DNA of 64,000 nucleotides from assembly GCA_002794775.1 (NCBI GenBank), contig NBAY01000001.1, positions 1,488,001 through 1,552,000 of the forward strand. The letters run 5' to 3'. Source of the DNA: Porodaedalea pini (lineage: Eukaryota; Basidiomycota; Agaricomycetes; Hymenochaetales; Hymenochaetaceae). Position numbers and translations under genes: made by a program. Positions 48,201 through 60,328 of the stretch are shown here, piece after piece. The notes beneath the pieces were generated by a model that had not been told where the DNA came from, did no database searches, and worked only from the letters and a program-made list of their open reading frames with translations. Position 1 is the stretch's first letter; each line of letters opens with the position of its first letter.

Positions 48201-49716
48201 GAAGCTGCGCTGAAGGAGAGACAACAGCGTCTTGAGGAAGAACAGAGGAAGAAGCGAGAGGAAGAACGAGCGAAGCGGGAGGCAGCGAGAAAGGCAGCTG
48301 AGGAGGAGAGGCAGCGGAAGGAGGAGGAACGCCGAAAGCGGCTGGCAGAAGAGAAAGAGCTACAAGCTGAGCGTGAACGGAAGCGCAAGGAGAAAGAGGA
48401 GAGGCTAAGGGCGGAGAGGAAGGAGCGTGAGGAGAAGGAGCGGAAGGCAAGGGAGGAGAAGGAGGCGAAACTCGCTGCGGAACGGGCTGCTGAGAAGACG
48501 AGAAAGGAGCAGCAAGAGAAAGGAAGAACGTGAGAAGCGCCTGGCAAAGGATAAAGAGGAGAAGGCTGAGCGGGAAGCTAAGGAGCGTCTGGCCCGAGAA
48601 CAACAGCAAGCTCGCGCTGCGGCTGCGAAGGCTCGTCCTCCGCCATCTCCACGTACGAATGCCGTCGCTTCAGGTTCTTCGCGCCAGCAGCAGCCGACGG
48701 TTACGCCGAAGAAGATCCTCAACAAGCCTTCGATGCAACCTGCGATCCCTGTTGCGTCGGCTCCAATTGCTCAGCCGACTCGACAACCGGTCCGGCCTAT
48801 CGTGTCGATGCAGTCGGCACCGTCGACTCCTCAGCACGCTCAATCATCCCAGAATTCTTCCTCTTCACCGACAGCGCCTACTAACGTCCCCCCTCCTACA
48901 CCTACATTCCCCCAGAGCGCCTCGTCCGGCATCCCTCCACCTATGTTGTCTCCTCAACGCGCGCCTTTCCCTTCTGCAACAGCCTTGCCGTCTTATGCTG
49001 GATATATACCGCAACTGCCGGTGCCGCCGCCTCTAGGCCCTTCTCCTATCCCTCGTGCCTTCGGCACCGGCCCACCGTTCGAACCAGGGTTTGGCAGAGG
49101 GCTCGCGTCCGCTGCACCTATCGGGCCACCTAAGGTTGGGATGCCTAGCTCGCTCACATCACCTATCATGGCTCCAGGATCATCCGCCCCTACCCGTCGC
49201 ATGTCCAGTGCTGCCGATCCCGGACCCATAACACGTCCCATTGCGCCTATCGCGCGGCCGAACGGAGTTAATGGGGACACGCCGGGTTCTGCGCCGGGTT
49301 CGGGTGGTGCTTCTCCGAGCCGCCGATCGCCGAGTCCGAAGGGCGTGCTCGGCTCATCCGCTCTCATTGCAGATGATGACGAGGTCGTGAGTGCACCTAG
49401 CCGACGTGTTGCTCCCGGACCTGTGGGCCAGGGTTGGCATAGTCCGCGCAGTTCCGTTGCGGCACCGACCCCGTGGGGGAACGCTCCGCCTGGACAGGGT
49501 TTCTCGCCTTCGCGCGCTATGTCTGGCGGGAATGTCGGGAACGTCATGAATTTGGGCCTATGGGGACAACCCCCGGGGCCAGGCAACCCAAACCCGAATG
49601 CAAACCTTAACGATTGGCACTCTCAACCTGGGCCGCATTTCTTCGGGGCCTCGCCGTTTATGCATCATAGCCACTCGACCGCAACGCCGCCGCCTCACAG
49701 TAGTACTGGTAACTGA
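45204..49716 (+). CDS. NST1: NST1-type stress-response protein, one-base frame break near the 3' end
   Basis: NST1 proteins act in salt-stress response and are large, charged and mostly disordered. Exons 45204-46852, 46990-47504, 47583-47803, 47857-48074 and 48140-49716 give about 1,392 residues. The N-terminus has a Lys tract ([14 protein letters not shown]). The signature block is [20 protein letters not shown], then [12 protein letters not shown] and [20 protein letters not shown]. Long acidic runs ([20 protein letters not shown]), then [19 protein letters not shown], a very long Lys/Glu/Arg coiled coil and a Pro-rich tail ([15 protein letters not shown]) follow. At AAAGG (48519-48523) the coiled-coil frame would stop at 48533. 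Dropping one G continues it as [17 protein letters not shown] to 49716. The identity is firm; the break looks like a consensus error. Confidence 0.9.
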
Positions 49717-49949
49717 CTTTGCCAGAGTAGCAGTCACTGACCGTATCTGGACTCCGTAATAATATCGTATCGCTTCTTTCGCATCTTGTTCATCTATAGC
49801 CACATGATCCTATCGTTTAGCTTCACATTACACCTTCCATCGCAGTGCGCCAGAAGCATGTTTTCCACGCCAATGAAATTATGTTAAACATTACAGAAGA
49901 CAAAGTAAATAGTGTGAGACAGTCCCGGTGCGAAGTGGTATCTAAAATG

Positions 49950-52900
49950 TTATAATAATTTACTCGAAGTCGAAGGCCGAAGGCGGCTGCGTATGAGTTT
50001 ATAGAGATAAAGCGGAAATGCGCTGACCGCGACGATCAAGCCCACCTTCCATGCGAATCGAACGGTCGTTACAAAGGCGAGGTCTGCGAAGGAAAACATT
50101 AGAAGGTCTACAAATTTGTGCAGACTGCGGAAGACTGACCAAAATATTCAGGCAGGAAGACAATGCTGACGGCGTATATCAAGAGAGTAATGATCTCCGA
50201 AAGCACCATGTACACATGCCTAGGCTTGGCATTAATCACTCGAAAAGTCGACAAGTTTGGTAGAAATTCACCATGTCGTTATTTCGACAGCGACCATAAT
50301 TAGCTCATTGAGAACCAGTGCCGTGAACGAGATTGATACAATGTTAAGGAACTCGGTCTCGAACAATACCAAGGACATGATCATGATGGCTCCGCCTTTT
50401 CAAAAGTTAGATTATGTACTCGAAGATCATTTGGCTGGACCGCTAACCTTGGTAAACGCTGATCATGAGCCACATGAAGAACGTTTTGAAAGAGAGGGAT
50501 CGGCCCTATCAGATGCAGAAATGTCAATGGAAAAGTAACGCGAAGAGAAGACAGAAGCAGACCTTCACGAGCTCTTTGTATAATTCGGGGTACAAGAGCG
50601 CAACGTCCTCATTTACATCGCGATCTAGAACAAGTGAAAAGACGGGCGCCATGGTGTAGAGCGTTGCATAGCCGACCATGAGCCAGCCTTGGTACAATGC
50701 AATCGGCGCGAAATAGAAGATTGCAGAGAAGACGCATTGCATGATCGAGATGACGAGCCCGCGGTGTATTACGAATTGCGCAAGCTTGGCGGAGCGTTTA
50801 TACGAATTGCGTCCATGCCAGAGCAGCAGCTTCGTCAGGTAGCTAAACTGTGTAACAGAGAAATCCGCAGCTAGTGATGCCTGTTTGCCCTCCTTCCCCA
50901 CGATACCAACGCCTAAGATAAGCAAGGCTTCAGATTATTTGCTCTGTAGAAGGGAGAGGGCTGAAAGTCTCTCACCGACGTCTGCAGCCTGGATCATGCT
51001 CACGTCGTTTCCACCATCGCCAATACAGCAGACCCGTTTCTTGGTATGCTTACGTATTAACCTTGCAACATCTGCCTTCTGAGTGGGCGAGCAACGACAG
51101 GCAACTACAGCGGAAAGCTTAGTCGCGATTTCAATGAATTCATTCTTGAAGATGTTCAAGCAAAGCTGCAGCGATTCTCCGTCGATCACCAAGCAACAAT
51201 CGGGCTTGGCCTGAAGAAAGTCCAGCTGATGTTTGACCTCATCAGAGGATTTCACTAAAGAGAGAGTTTAGGATAATCCGAGCTCGAAGATTCTGGACTC
51301 ACACTTTGCAACCTGATGTATGTACTGATTCCGTGCAACGAGTTTTGTTGAAATTGCAATGCAAGTCGCGGTCTCAATTTTGTCACCAGTCAGCATCCAA
51401 ATCTTGATCCCTGCGTTCCGCAACAGCTCGATTGTCGACTTGACATCGTCCTGCAGCTTGTCCTCGACACCAGTCAGCCCAAGAAGCTCCAAGTCGCGCT
51501 CCAGGAACTCTGCAACAACTTCCGACATAGCTTCATTTCTGTTCTGCAGCTGTACGCTCGCCGCGTGGTAACGCTCTTTGAATGTGCCATAGGCTTGCTC
51601 ACTAAGACGTTTTTTTCCGATTACGAGTGTACGGAGACCCTCGCGCGCCATGTTCGCGCATTCCTCTTCCAGCCAATCATTGCGTTGAACGATGCGCGCC
51701 ATAACAACGTCTGCACCTTTCTGCAGGAAAGTCACCTCACCAGATACTACCTCGCGTACAACTATGCCCATGCGCTTCGATTCGGACGTGAATGGGAAGA
51801 TGTCGAGGACGTCGAATTCCAGACGAGCGCCTTCTGGGGTCTGCAGGACAATGCGAGTGCGGTCGCGGAAGACGAGCGTGAGGCCGATAGATTCGGTCCA
51901 CTTAACGATAGCCACTTCGTCTGGCGAAGAAGCCTGATAAGTCACAGTGCCGTCGTCGTTCGTTACTGGAGTGACCTAAATTATATATTCATCAATAGGT
52001 GCATTTAACCAGTGTCTTTTAGCACCTACATTATGACATAGTGCGAGACTAGTAACAACATCCTTTACTCTGGAAGACATGTCACGGCGCCCTCGAGTGG
52101 CGAACTGCATTCCCGTCGCAGTCGATCCTTGTCGAAGAGCCGCTGCGCACATTCTGATTCAGTCAAACGCCAATAAACATAACATAACAACAAGTACCTT
52201 GCTCAGCACTCAATCCAAATGCGAGCGCAAGTTGGTGAGCGACTTCGTCCATCGAGTCAGCACCGTATGACATGGTGCCCATATGCAACTTTTTGAGCTC
52301 CATTTCTAAGTTTGACATGAATCAGTGCCTTAGCATTGCAGCTATTCACATTCCGACATACCATTCTGCGTTAGGGTTCCAGTCTTGTCGCTCAGAAGGT
52401 ATTCTATTCTACCCAATTCCTCAGGAAGAGTACTGGTCCTTACAATGGTGTTCGGTATTTCGTTGTCCGTCATTATAAGATGGGAATACACAGTCTTCCC
52501 CATGTCTAGATTTACCCGAAGACTGATGTTACAATTGAGCTCTCTAGCCTTGACATCGGAACCTCAGGTAGACTCACCTGATGGGAATAATCGAAGAGAA
52601 AAGAATCAAGAATCTAAATACATAGATATACCACTGGCCACGAAAGCCATTGAGCGCGACCATGGCGACGGATAGAGCAAAGGTCACCGCACACAGAATC
52701 TTTGCAAGACGATTGATTTCAATCTCGAGCAAGCCAGTCTTCGTCTCGGGATGACTGGTGTTCATGACCGCTCGCGTTTCGGCGCCAGTATAGATGACGA
52801 AGCCCACTGCGGAGCCCGCAGCAAGGACGGTATTAGACCAAAGTACGTTCTCAACTGTGAGAGGATCGACTTTAGGGACTGGACCCAAGGGCACGCCCTC

Positions 52901-54217
52901 GGAGGAGAGATGCTCAGCGGATGGATTGTTGATGGAGAAGGTGCCGATAAAAGTGTGAATATCCTTGATTGGAGCGTCAGCTACAGAAGGCAAAATTAGT
53001 TGGTGCGGTCTCACTTAAGCTTAGTGACACACCGTAGATCTCTGCGTCCAGTCTTAACAGCTCTTTGTCCGAACGCAACTTTTGACAGGTGGGTACCGCA
53101 ACGCGCAGCTTCCAGTCTGTTTCGCCATCCAGCTGATCCGTGCGGATGAAACAAGTGCCACTCGAGTCAGATGTGCGCAGTAAGACCATGTCCGCCGGTA
53201 CACGCTGGTTTTTCTCAAGGAAGACGAGATCACCGACGCGGATCTTTGAGCTCGGGACAGCACGAGTGTGAGGGCCGGTGGAAGGGTTCATTGGAGCGTC
53301 CGGATGAACAATATCGTCTTCATCTTCGGGAAGATCATCCTGGGAGGTCCGGGGTGAAGAGGATGGCTCGAGAATGAGATATTTGGCGGAGTTGGCCTCC
53401 TTGTCGCGCAAATTGCGTTTGTAATCATCGTATGCCTCCTTTCCCATCGTGACAGCCAAGACAAATGCAAGAGGAGCAATATAGGTTGTGAGAAATCCTA
53501 GATCAATGTCTCAGCCATAGGCACGTAGGAACGAAGACAAGAACTTACCGATCTTGAGTTGCGGCACGAACTGAGAGAGTGCGACCAACAGGAAATACAA
53601 GTTGAAAAAGAACTTGAACTGCTCGTAGAGAACGATAGGGAGGAAGGTGAAGACATTGTATTTCTGGTTACGGACAATATTTGCGGGAAACTTGCTCTGA
53701 AATTTATCTGCACTTGGCGCATAAGGACTAGAGAATTCAATTGCTTCACCGATGCGTACCTGGTGGTCGAAATGGTATGCTACGTGACTTGTCTTTAGGT
53801 GCGCTAGAGAGAAGGCTACCTCCCGGTCTCGAGTTTATACTTTGCTACGAGCCCCTTCGCATCAATTGATATGAAATAAATTAAGGGATTACTCACCGAA
53901 CGCGTAGTCCCTGAGGCTTCTGGTCTTCGACGTTCGTCACCCTCCCCGTCATAAGCCTCTTCTCGGTCATGACCTCCGAGCAGCGTATCTTCTTCATCCG
54001 TGGAGTCCTCATATTTATATGAGGATGAACGTACAGCTTTCTTGCCCTTGTACGCAGCAGCAGCAGCCCGAACAGATGCAGGCATTTTGTTGCCCGCGTT
54101 CCCCGAACCGTTTGCTATCCTACCTTCTTCTTCGCTGCCTTCTCCAACTTGTAGCTGCGTGTAGCCTGCTCTGGATTGTTTGTTCCTCCCGATGGGCTTG
54201 AGGGGAATATCAGGCAT
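49950..54217 (-). CDS. NEO1: P4-type ATPase, phospholipid flippase NEO1/ATP9 class
   Basis: Flippase of the Golgi/endosome membrane that moves aminophospholipids to the cytosolic leaflet. Fourteen exons with perfect phases: 54217-53897, 53792-53549, 53497-53033, 52980-52578, 52522-52362, 52305-52198, 52142-52030, 51975-51303, 51254-50976, 50912-50563, 50505-50448, 50395-50272, 50219-50140, 50083-49950; 1,170 residues. The N-terminal cytosolic tail is charged. Then come [18 protein letters not shown], the actuator motif [12 protein letters not shown], the PISL-equivalent SIIPIRLRV-like helix 4 (FSSIIPIS), the phosphorylation site [18 protein letters not shown] and the nucleotide-domain blocks [22 protein letters not shown] and [18 protein letters not shown]. 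Six C-terminal helices follow. The absence of a long C-tail fits the Cdc50-independent Neo1 class. No defect is seen. Confidence 0.95.
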
Positions 54218-54220
54218 AGA

Positions 54221-54436
54221 ATGGGAGCGTCGCGCCCGGCTCTACGTCGCGCGCAGCAGATAATATCGTCGGAAAGGAGCCAGAGAATTGTCGTGAATCA
54301 GTCAGACGGATCGCCAGAAGGCGTCGGGACACCCTTGATCTTCTTCGTCGTCGCCGCAGTTGCCTTTCGCCTTCGGATTGCTGCTCTCGCTGGTGTCGTC
54401 AGCGTGTCGGCCAGCATGCTTCTACATGTGGAATAA
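54221..54436 (+). CDS. Possible small ORF head to head with NEO1
   Basis: An uninterrupted frame of 71 codons starts at an ATG only 3 bp from the NEO1 start on the other strand. It has a basic N-terminus (MGASRPALRRAQQI) and a hydrophobic C-terminal half (PLIFFVVAAVAFRLRIAALA) that could span a membrane. I know no family. It may equally be an open frame inside the NEO1 promoter or 5' leader. Confidence 0.3.
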   Translation: MGASRPALRRAQQIISSERSQRIVVNQSDGSPEGVGTPLIFFVVAAVAFRLRIAALAGVVSVSASMLLHVE

Positions 54437-57400
54437 CGTTCGCACAGCTTGAGTCACGTGCGAAGCCTGCGCGTTGCGGACTTTGCTAGGTTTCAATTTC
54501 CGACACGCGACTTCCCTAGTCTCTTACTTTCGACTCGCATGTACCTCCTCTGCTCTACCCAGTACAACTTATTTCTTTGAACAACATCTACGCAGTCTCC
54601 TACTAGCTATCCTGGCCGCACAGGTCTGTCCTCAGAGCTCTCTTTTCTGCAGAATACCTTCGGGTCGGCGCACCCTGCTGCCCTCCATGATTTCTGATCG
54701 ATCTGATATCAGACAGTTATACGAACATTGTATGTTCTCTTCGCTCAACAGGAAACGTGTTCTACGACGCCAAGTTCGCGTCTTTCGTCTCTCTAGCCCC
54801 TTGTTATCGAAGCCTTGAAGGCAACTTCCTGGTGAGTTCTAGCATCGCCAGTTATTCAGACCGATCATATGGCAGATAACGAACCTTGGTGTGCAGACGC
54901 TACAGAAGATGCAACATGTCTAGCGGCTGCCTCATTGCGAACATGCTGCACTCGCGTTCATTAGACAAGATCAGATCACCAAGTGATAACGTTCCGAACA
55001 GTCGACCATCCGGCATATATCGCGCCAAACGTCCGTTTCTCGTAGGATAATCAGCCAACCCGGCGGTCACCTCAGGTCGAGCCATGTCGATCATGTGGAG
55101 GCCACCTTGAGCTCGCGTAGATCCGGTTCCGCAAGACATGCCTCTCTCGTCGTCCGACGAGATAACGCGCCGATCTCGCATACGTGCTATCGTTGTTCAT
55201 CCCTATCTCTTCTTTCCGTTTTGATGCGTCGATGCTCGTTTGTTTCGGCGTTGTTGTTGACTTGGAAGGAGTAGGCGAGCGCCTTCCGGTCATCACCTAC
55301 CGCGTTGCATAATTAATTCCGGCAGAAGAGGGTCATGGACGTGAGCGCTTAGCAGGCATCCGAATGCTGTACATCAGTTCGCAACTCCCAACCCGGTGGT
55401 GTGCGGCTTTCACGTGCAGACGTATTAGCGGCACGCAATTCCGCTTCCCTCAGATCAGTTCCGATGCGATTAGCTGCTTCGAGAGCCGAGCGCCGACGAC
55501 GTCGGTAATTGTTCTTTAGAGTGGCAAAACGTTTTATTCCCGCTGTCTCCTTAAGGCCGCCACGCGCAAGTCGGCCTTGAGCGTATCATGTGGAAACAAA
55601 CTTAATTTTCGCAGATACGTATGTCCTTCATCATCTAATGCTCGTTCCAGATGACCGGCGGCAGGCGCCCTAAACGACGTAAACAACTTCGAACGATGTG
55701 CATCTGACTCGACCTTATCTCCGCCAATTCTAAGAGTCTCAAGTCTCCCAATTCGTCTCTTGGAGCTCGGCGTCCTTCGTGCTTAGCGACATGAATGGTC
55801 GAGTTTGCTTCCGACGTCTTTCAATGTGTTATCTACGGGACCTGCTCCTTGCAAGAGCAAGGACAAAACACGTTGCAGACTGCACGCTATCTTAATACGT
55901 ACGTGGATGGGACGCGTGGTCAGATGGAATTTTGGACTCAGATACGCTGCTCCACCCACAGCGTCAACCCGGGGGTCTTGTTGGTCTTGCGCTCTGACTC
56001 TGGCCCAGGCTTCATGCGCGTTTCGACCACGTTGCTTATTTGGGCCTTTTTCAAGGAAACGAATACAGACGAGACAGGCCCGGGATGTAGACTGTACGCT
56101 GCTTCAACCTATAAACAGGACAGATGGACGGATTCTCAACTCAGCTGCATTATCCCACCTAAGTTGTCTGAAAGTGTGGGCTAAAGTGCCTTACTCATTT
56201 ACGCTATGCTCTTGGCTCGCGCTCGCAGTACACGCATCGCATCCAGCGCAGATAGGAGTACGCGGATAGGAGTACGAGACATCGGATCTGCAGGGTGAGT
56301 GCGCTCGTCTCGCGGTGCCCATGGCATCCTCCATTACAATATATTAAAATACTGATTTATGAACTGGACTAGACGAAGAACATGAAGCTGCTTATTACTG
56401 GTCGAGATTCAAGAAAGACTCCACTATTCGGATGGTTACTCCTGACCCTCCGACGCGCCCGTAGTGCCATCAGCGTCTGATTCGTCCTGAGCGGAATCAG
56501 GTGTGTAAGAGTCTTAACGTCTCGTGACAATGGCATCGCTACCCGATCTCTCCCGCGAACCGCTCAAGGAAATGCGACGCTCGCAGTCTCCAATATACAA
56601 AACACAGGCATGAAAAAACGGGAGTCACAGCTAAAGGCCTGAGAGCACGCGCGGAGTGCATCCGACGCAGTCTCCTGGTGATGCGGCATCGCTTTGCATT
56701 CTTGGGGACAATTCCGAGTCCGAGTCAGAATCCCCACAAACACACGACTGACGCGCGTTTGCGCTTCGTGTTGGCGCGTCTCCGACATACTGCGTTGGTT
56801 CTTTGTGTGAGCACGGGTGCAGTAGGAATCTAGGATGGCGTGTGCTGCGTTAGGACTCGGAGTCAATTATAGAATAAGAAAGAACATCTGACCCATTCTC
56901 CACCTTACCCGACGCCTTCGCGCCGACGGTAGACCTTGGCGGTGTTTCCCTTATCATATGCATAATATCAAGTTGAAGCGCTAGTGTGTTTGAAGCTGAA
57001 ATGCGCGCAAAACAAGCTGCGTAAGGTATGTACTATAAATCCACGGTATCAAGACACTCCGCCACTAATTCGCTGCAACTGCGGGTTATAACTTATATAT
57101 ATTTTAGTTTTTACGGCTTTTGATAGGCAAAGAACGCATAAGCACGCCTCAAGATCTACCATCGCATTCGCAATGCAATCTTCTAAATTCTATCGCGTAA
57201 GTGGGGTCGCCGATGTCATAATTCATATGCTCTCTCTCGTCTTTGGTTTAGTCTGAACAGAATCGCTATCTCTCGTCCTCGGGTCTACGTACACAGCAGA
57301 GAGTGGACAGTGGACAGCGGGCAGCGGGCAGCGGGCTGTGGCGTCGGGCGCGCAGGATGGTCGTTCCGATTCCGAAGCGCGGCGCCGGGATCGGATCAGG

Positions 57401-57463
57401 TGACGCGACGTGTGTCCGACGCAGGCCGTCCGTAGCCGTCCCGACTTCTGAGTTTCAGGAATT

Positions 57464-57499
57464 GGACTCGGACTCGGACTCGGACTCGGATTCGGATTC
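57464..57499. repeat. Hexanucleotide microsatellite (GGACTC/GGATTC)
   Basis: Six tandem hexamers, four GGACTC then two GGATTC, in a non-coding context. On the plus strand the unit would encode Asp-Ser, but the surrounding open frame has no other sign of being a gene. Confidence 0.8.
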
Positions 57500-57616
57500 G
57501 GGCTGGGAAGTCAAAGACAAAGACACGGCGGCACTAGTACTAGTACCGCCTCTTCGAGGGCCGAACATGATGATCCGTCCGGTGGCTGGAGCCGGTTTTC
57601 ATTTGTTTTTGTTCTT

Positions 57617-57617
<1 letters not shown>

Positions 57618-57647
<30 letters not shown>
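57618..57647. repeat. T30 homopolymer
   Basis: Thirty consecutive T in a gene-poor region. Its exact length is unlikely to be reliable in any assembly. It could be a nucleosome-depleting poly(dA:dT) tract or the tail of an old retroposed sequence; neither can be shown here. Confidence 0.8.
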
Positions 57648-60328
57648 CGGTTTTCATCTTTCGTTTCTTGTGACTTTGCAGTCGAGTTCGCGTGATTTCG
57701 CGTGATTTCCGACACATGCATCTCCTTTCTGGGTGTCGCGAACCGAGGTCAAGACATTAATATTGAGACAGCTCACCCGTCCTACTGAAACTCTGCATTT
57801 GAAAGCGGAAGGCGGAGCACCTTCGAGGGGATGATATAGGGAGGAAGCCTATTAGAACGGAGCAGGATATAGTTCAAATCGAGTTTTTTTCTCTTCTTGT
57901 TCTTTGACTCTGCTCGAAGATTCTCTCTTCGGGGTTTCGGAGTCGTGACGAGCAATCGGGTCCGAAGCTGCTGGTGCCAGACAAAGGCAGAAAGCAGCCT
58001 GTCGGTCCTAAAATTCCTGCAAACAACACAACAATACGCATTAAAAGCAAGGAAGGAGGAAGGAGAGGAAGGAAATAAATGCAGGCTCGAACGAAGGCCA
58101 TTTTCGCCCCGAACTCGGAATTCGCGGGCTGTCGGTGGATAATAAGTCAGAACCTGGGAAGCATAGCTTGGTTTGGTTTGGATGATGATTTGAATTAATT
58201 CGTGCCGAGGGGCCCGTGTGCTTCGAAAGGAAGAAGGGAGAAGGAAAGGGAGAAATGAATATTAAATGAAATGGGAAAAACGGGAAATGAACTTCTTCGA
58301 CGACGAATGACGATGGGGTATGAGAACTGGAGAAACGTCGAATGTCGTCCTTTTTGTTTTTTGAGTTCGAGGGATAGCGAGTGAGTTGGGGGGAGGGCTT
58401 TGATAAGGCGATTGGGTGGGATTCATGTTGTACTTGGGCGAAGGCGCTGGTCATACTGGTATGGTATGGTATCTATCTGTGTTCAGTTGACCGTAGCTGG
58501 TGACCGCATGACATTGACAAGCGCCCGTCCGAGTCCAGCCCATAAGCTTTATAAATTATAGCGTCAGGCCGGCGTCGCGGTTATCTTCCGCGGGAGCGAC
58601 GATACTGCAAGCAGAGCACAATAAAGAACATACATAGAGCTCGACCATCGTCAGAGGTCCCTTCTTCGCTTCATACGGAGTTAATTCCAAGGAGGCAGAT
58701 AGGTAATTGAAACGCGCCCGGCGCCGGTGTCCGAGTCTTCGTCCGCAAGTCCTCCGAGTGTAGGTAAGGGCTGCACGGCGCCTTCGTGTTCGGAGCTCTC
58801 TTCGAAGTAGTTGGCGCTTCGAGGGTGAACGAAGCTCGAAGCCGCGAAGTTCGTTCGAATGCAAACCATAGCGCTGGAGGGAAGGAAGGACAGGACAGGA
58901 CCGCTGTGACTTCCTACGCTAGTCCGCGCTTGGGTGTGCTTGAGATCATAGGGATTGTTATCACAGGGAAGGACGCACGCACAAGGAAGGAAAGGAATGA
59001 AAAGGAAAGGAAGGAAGGTGGGTGGGTTGGATGTCGTGTGTTCGTGATTCGTGGTTCGTGAGTTTGCGAGTTCAGCGCAATGATCACGATTCACTCTCGA
59101 GGGACCCGAGTCGAGACAAGTCCGAACTCCGCCATTGATGGTCGGATGGACGCCCCTCCGGCGATTTCTTCGTTTCTTTAGGCGCACGTTATTGCTGTTC
59201 AGGTTGATGTGTACGTAGGTGATGCGTTTGAGGCTAAGAGAGAGAAAAGCGCGGCGGGGTATATACTTACTTATGAATGAACAACCCTGAATCAGGGCTA
59301 GGACGCGTCTGGGTACTCGGCGAGAGGGGGATACGGCCTATTAGGGAGCGAGCGAGTCAGCCTGCACATGTGAGATATCAGGCGCACAGCACAGGCCAGA
59401 GAGAGAAGGGAAAGGGAAGACCGGGAAGCGTGATGCGGGGTGGGCTGCTGCGTTCATTTCGCTCTTTTGCGAGAGATGTATTCGCTTCGCGTTCGAATCC
59501 AAACCGGGAACTGAATGAAAGGTCCCCCCTCCCCTGCCTGTATGCGGTCACTGCGGGACTCTGCGGTGCGACTTGAGGCCGGCCCAGCCTGAGCTGACTC
59601 GGAGGAGGCCGTCGAGTGTAAGTGTAACTACTGTAGCTAGAAGTAGGGCGCGGGCTGACGTCGGCAAATCTGAACGGGCTCACTTGGTTGGCGAGAGAAA
59701 GCGCCAGACGCGTGGGTAGCCAGTCGAGTCTCGAGATACGGCCGTGCGCGTCGGCCAACAGAGGGCGTTGATGCGAGTGGAAATTCTAAGTCCAATGTAC
59801 ATGTAACACCCCCAGCTTCGCGCTTTCCAACTCTCTTTCTGTACGTGTATGGAACAGCTTCGACGCCTGCTACAATTTATACGCTCCAAATGCGCATGCA
59901 TTTTGAGACTGTTGTATTTATTATTTGCTGCTCGCTCCGAGGGAAAAAGAAAGCCAAAGCTGCGTGTGTGCAGTCGTGCTCGACGCGGTGTGCGCGGCGA
60001 AGGGCCTGCGACTAGCGACTGCATGATCTTCAGGAGAGCACGGCAGAATATGGTATAGACGATAAGTGTGCCGAGAGGGAAATGAAAAAAATAATATGGA
60101 AAGGATACAGAAACAGAAAGGAAAAAAAGTTAGAAGGACAACGTGGGCGGCCAGCTATTAGGTCCTTATTACATCTTCAGCCATCGCCTACCTATATCCT
60201 GTCCCGCCCACAGCCCCTTCCCCAAGTCTGCCACCTCGCCTCGCCTCTTCCCTTTACTTATTCACACCGCGAGACGACGCCGAGGACTGCGACAACGACG
60301 AGCACGAAGAATCGCCGCAGCGACCGCT

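Larger units (their letters stand above)
54437..60328. other. 5.9-kb gene-poor interval before the GATA gene
   Basis: No gene could be supported over 5.9 kb, in a window where the typical spacing is below 1 kb. Many short frames exist on both strands, without motifs or linked splice sites. Contents seen: a GGACTC-type hexamer repeat (57464-57499), a T30 tract (57618-57647) and purine-rich GGAAGG-like stretches near 58980-59030. The right part should hold the promoter, and possibly a long 5' leader, of the GATA factor gene. No tRNA, transposase or long inverted repeat was recognised. Confidence 0.45.

Noticed and set aside
53793..53896. Extra small exon between NEO1 exons 1 and 2
   Set aside because: The candidate (about 35 nt) is not a multiple of three, while exons 1 and 2 join in phase without it.
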